Made by a program: the position numbers and the translations under genes
Shown: positions 12,973 to 14,461 of the stretch, one piece after another
How the letters are laid out: every line of letters starts with the position of its first letter
How positions within the stretch are numbered: the first letter of the stretch is position 1
Source of the DNA: an uncultured Pseudomonadota bacterium
GTDB lineage: Bacteria; Pseudomonadota; Gammaproteobacteria; Burkholderiales; Rhodocyclaceae
NCBI GenBank assembly: GCA_946479855.1
Contig: CAMLHL010000065.1
Span: 1 to 14,461, forward strand
Direction of reading: 5' to 3'
DNA length: 14,461 nucleotides
The notes under the pieces: model-generated
What the model was told of the DNA's origin: nothing
The model's database searches: none
The model's input: the letters and a program-made list of their open reading frames with translations, nothing else

Positions 12973-13905
12973 TTAGCCGACCGCTCCGACCAGTTGCGGC
13001 ACCACTTCGAACAGATCAGCCACCAACCCGTAATCGGCAACCTGGAAGATCGGCGCATCGGGGTCCTTGTTGATGGCGACGATGACCTTGGAGTCCTTCA
13101 TCCCGGCCAGGTGCTGGATCGCCCCCGAGATGCCGACGGCGATGTAGAGCTCGGGCGCGACGATCTTGCCGGTCTGCCCGACCTGGTAGTCGTTGGGCAC
13201 GAAGCCGGCATCGACCGCGGCGCGGGAGGCGCCAAGGGCCGCACCGAGTTTGTCGGCCAGCGGTTCGAGCAGGGCGTGGTAGTTCTCGCCGCTGCCCAGC
13301 CCGCGCCCGCCGGAGACGATGATCTTGGCGGCGCCGAGTTCGGGACGTTCGGATTTGGTCAGTTCTCGGTTCTGGAGTTGGGTTTGCTGGGTGTCCGGGC
13401 TGGCGGCGATGGTTTCGGTTTTGGCCTGGTTTCCCGCGTCGACCGTGGGGAAGGCCGTGGTGCGCACGCTGATGACCTTGACCGGGTCGCCGCTCTGTAC
13501 GGTAGCCAGGGCGTTGCCGGCGTAGATCGGGCGGATGAAGGTGTCCGGACTTTCGACGCCGATGATGTCGGAGATCTGGGCGACGTCGAGCAGCGCAGCC
13601 ACTCGGGGCAGCAGGTTCTTGCCGAAGGTGGTGGCCGGGGCGAGGAGGTGGCTGTAGCCGGCGGCCTGGGCGACGATCAGGGCAGTCAGGTTTTCGGCGG
13701 TCTGGGCCTGGTAGTGGGCGGCGTCGGCAACCTTGACCAGACTGACGCCGGCGAGGCTGGCGGCTTCTTGGGCGGCGCCGCTGCAGTTGGTTCCGGCGAC
13801 GAGGAGGTGGATGTCGCCTCCGATCTGCTGGGCGGCGGCGACGGTGTTGAGGGTGGCGGCCTTGAGGCTGGCGTGGTCGTGTTCGGCGATGACGAGGATG
13901 GTCAT
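12973..13905 (-). CDS. etfA: Electron transfer flavoprotein alpha subunit
   Basis: FAD-binding alpha subunit of ETF, 310 residues, which takes electrons from acyl-CoA or other flavin dehydrogenases and passes them to ETF-quinone oxidoreductase. The N-terminal domain begins [15 protein letters not shown]. The C-terminal FAD domain carries [12 protein letters not shown] (198-209), [20 protein letters not shown], the [20 protein letters not shown] loop and [18 protein letters not shown]. Length is typical and no key motif is missing. The ATG at 13905 is 2 bases after the etfB stop, with AAGGTG about 8 bases before it, so the two subunits are translated together. Confidence 0.97.
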   Translation of the reverse strand: MTILVIAEHDHASLKAATLNTVAAAQQIGGDIHLLVAGTNCSGAAQEAASLAGVSLVKVADAAHYQAQTAENLTALIVAQAAGYSHLLAPATTFGKNLLPRVAALLDVAQISDIIGVESPDTFIRPIYAGNALATVQSGDPVKVISVRTTAFPTVDAGNQAKTETIAASPDTQQTQLQNRELTKSERPELGAAKIIVSGGRGLGSGENYHALLEPLADKLGAALGASRAAVDAGFVPNDYQVGQTGKIVAPELYIAVGISGAIQHLAGMKDSKVIVAINKDPDAPIFQVADYGLVADLFEVVPQLVGAVG

Positions 13906-13907
13906 GA

Positions 13908-14461
13908 TCAGATCACCTTGGCTTCGTTCTTGAGTTTGTTGACGAGGTCGGCGACGTCGGCGACCTTGATGCCGGCGCTGCGCTTGGCCGGTTCGACGAC
14001 CTTGAGGGTGCTCAGGCGCGGGGCAACGTCGATGCCAAGGTCGGCCGGCTTGACGGTGGCGAGCGGCTTTTTCTTGGCTTTCATGATGTTGGGCAGCGTG
14101 GCGTAGCGCGGTTCGTTCAGGCGCAGGTCGGTGGTGACGACGGCGGGCAGGCTGATTTGCAGGGTTTCGAGGCCGCCGTCGATTTCGCGGGTGACGACGG
14201 CCTTGCCGTCGGCGATGACGACCTTGGAGGCGAAGGTGGCTTGCGGCCAGCCTTGCAGGGCGGCGAGCATCTGGCCGGTCTGGTTGGCGTCGTCGTCGAT
14301 GGCTTGTTTGCCGCAGATGACGAGTTGCGGTTGTTCCTGGGCGCAGAGGGCTTTGAGGAGCTTGGCGACGGCCAGCGGCTGCAACTCGACATCGGTCTCG
14401 ACCAGAATGGCGCGGTCGGCACCGATGGCCAGCGCCGTGCGCAGGGTTTCCTGGCAGGCGG
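13908..14461 (-). CDS. etfB: Electron transfer flavoprotein beta subunit (5' end outside window)
   Basis: Beta subunit of ETF, which binds AMP and docks the partner dehydrogenase. About 184 C-terminal residues are visible and the start lies right of the window. Reading from the edge: [20 protein letters not shown] (the recognition-loop region), [20 protein letters not shown] (AMP-binding motif), [38 protein letters not shown], and a basic C-terminus ending KNEAKVI. It ends with TGA at 13910-13908, two bases before etfA. An open frame starting at 14384 uses an internal Leu codon and is not the real start. Confidence 0.96.
   Translation of the reverse strand, partial: ACQETLRTALAIGADRAILVETDVELQPLAVAKLLKALCAQEQPQLVICGKQAIDDDANQTGQMLAALQGWPQATFASKVVIADGKAVVTREIDGGLETLQISLPAVVTTDLRLNEPRYATLPNIMKAKKKPLATVKPADLGIDVAPRLSTLKVVEPAKRSAGIKVADVADLVNKLKNEAKVI

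Noticed and set aside
12715..14106. 463-residue + strand open frame opposite etfA and etfB
   Set aside because: It is an antisense shadow crossing three genes, with Gly/Asp-rich composition and no motifs; etfA and etfB are secure on the minus strand.
1..14461. CRISPR array, tRNA, rRNA, insertion sequence or prophage
   Set aside because: No spaced direct repeats, cloverleaf sequence, transposase motif or phage gene was seen; the only tandem repeat is the short one in rplI.

Overview
The window looks like an ordinary chromosomal stretch of a GC-rich betaproteobacterium. The gene order rpsF-priB-rpsR-rplI followed by dnaB, the style of the FimV-like and PhoH proteins, and the wording of the ETF subunits suggest the Rhodocyclales (Dechloromonas/Azonexus-like). 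That placement is recalled resemblance, not a database result. I see no IS element, prophage gene, CRISPR array, tRNA or rRNA. No stretch over 300 bases lacks a gene; the longest gap is the 221-base divergent spacer at 3909-4129.

Left part (1-3908). The 3' portion of a HAD phosphatase gene enters from the left on the + strand. It runs tail to tail, with a 23-base overlap, into a minus-strand pair. That pair is a 714-residue family-5 solute-binding protein with an N-terminal lipobox and a C-terminal membrane helix, then a Methyltransf_32-like methyltransferase whose GTG start overlaps the preceding stop as GTGA. No ABC permease or ATPase gene is beside the binding protein.

Centre (4070-7380, + strand). 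A sigma70-like promoter leads into a Bcp/PrxQ peroxiredoxin gene lacking the usual +5 resolving cysteine, then a PIN-PhoH ATPase gene, closed by a strong hairpin terminator. After it comes a Tat-exported transglutaminase-fold protein that starts with TTG and has Ser where the catalytic Cys is expected.

Right part (7408-14461, minus strand). Read in the direction of transcription this is etfB (partial) - etfA - an orphan CbiM-like membrane protein - a FimV-like protein - [weak terminator, TATAAT promoter, likely S6:S18 leader] - rpsF - priB - rpsR - rplI - [terminator] - dnaB. The ribosomal/primosomal cluster ties translation to replication restart, and dnaB follows only 18 bases after the rplI terminator hairpin. 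The etf pair supplies the electron-transferring flavoprotein. The CbiM-like and FimV-like genes are the least understood here, and their position between etfA and rpsF is the main local oddity.

Non-ATG starts are common in this window: GTG for the methyltransferase and CbiM-like genes, TTG for the transglutaminase-like and fimV-like genes, and apparently CTG for priB. I found no convincing undescribed multi-gene system. The points worth checking are individual ones: the doubly anchored orphan binding protein, the Cys-to-Ser transglutaminase fold, the 1-Cys Bcp, the promoter/terminator overlaps, and the dnaB upstream region.
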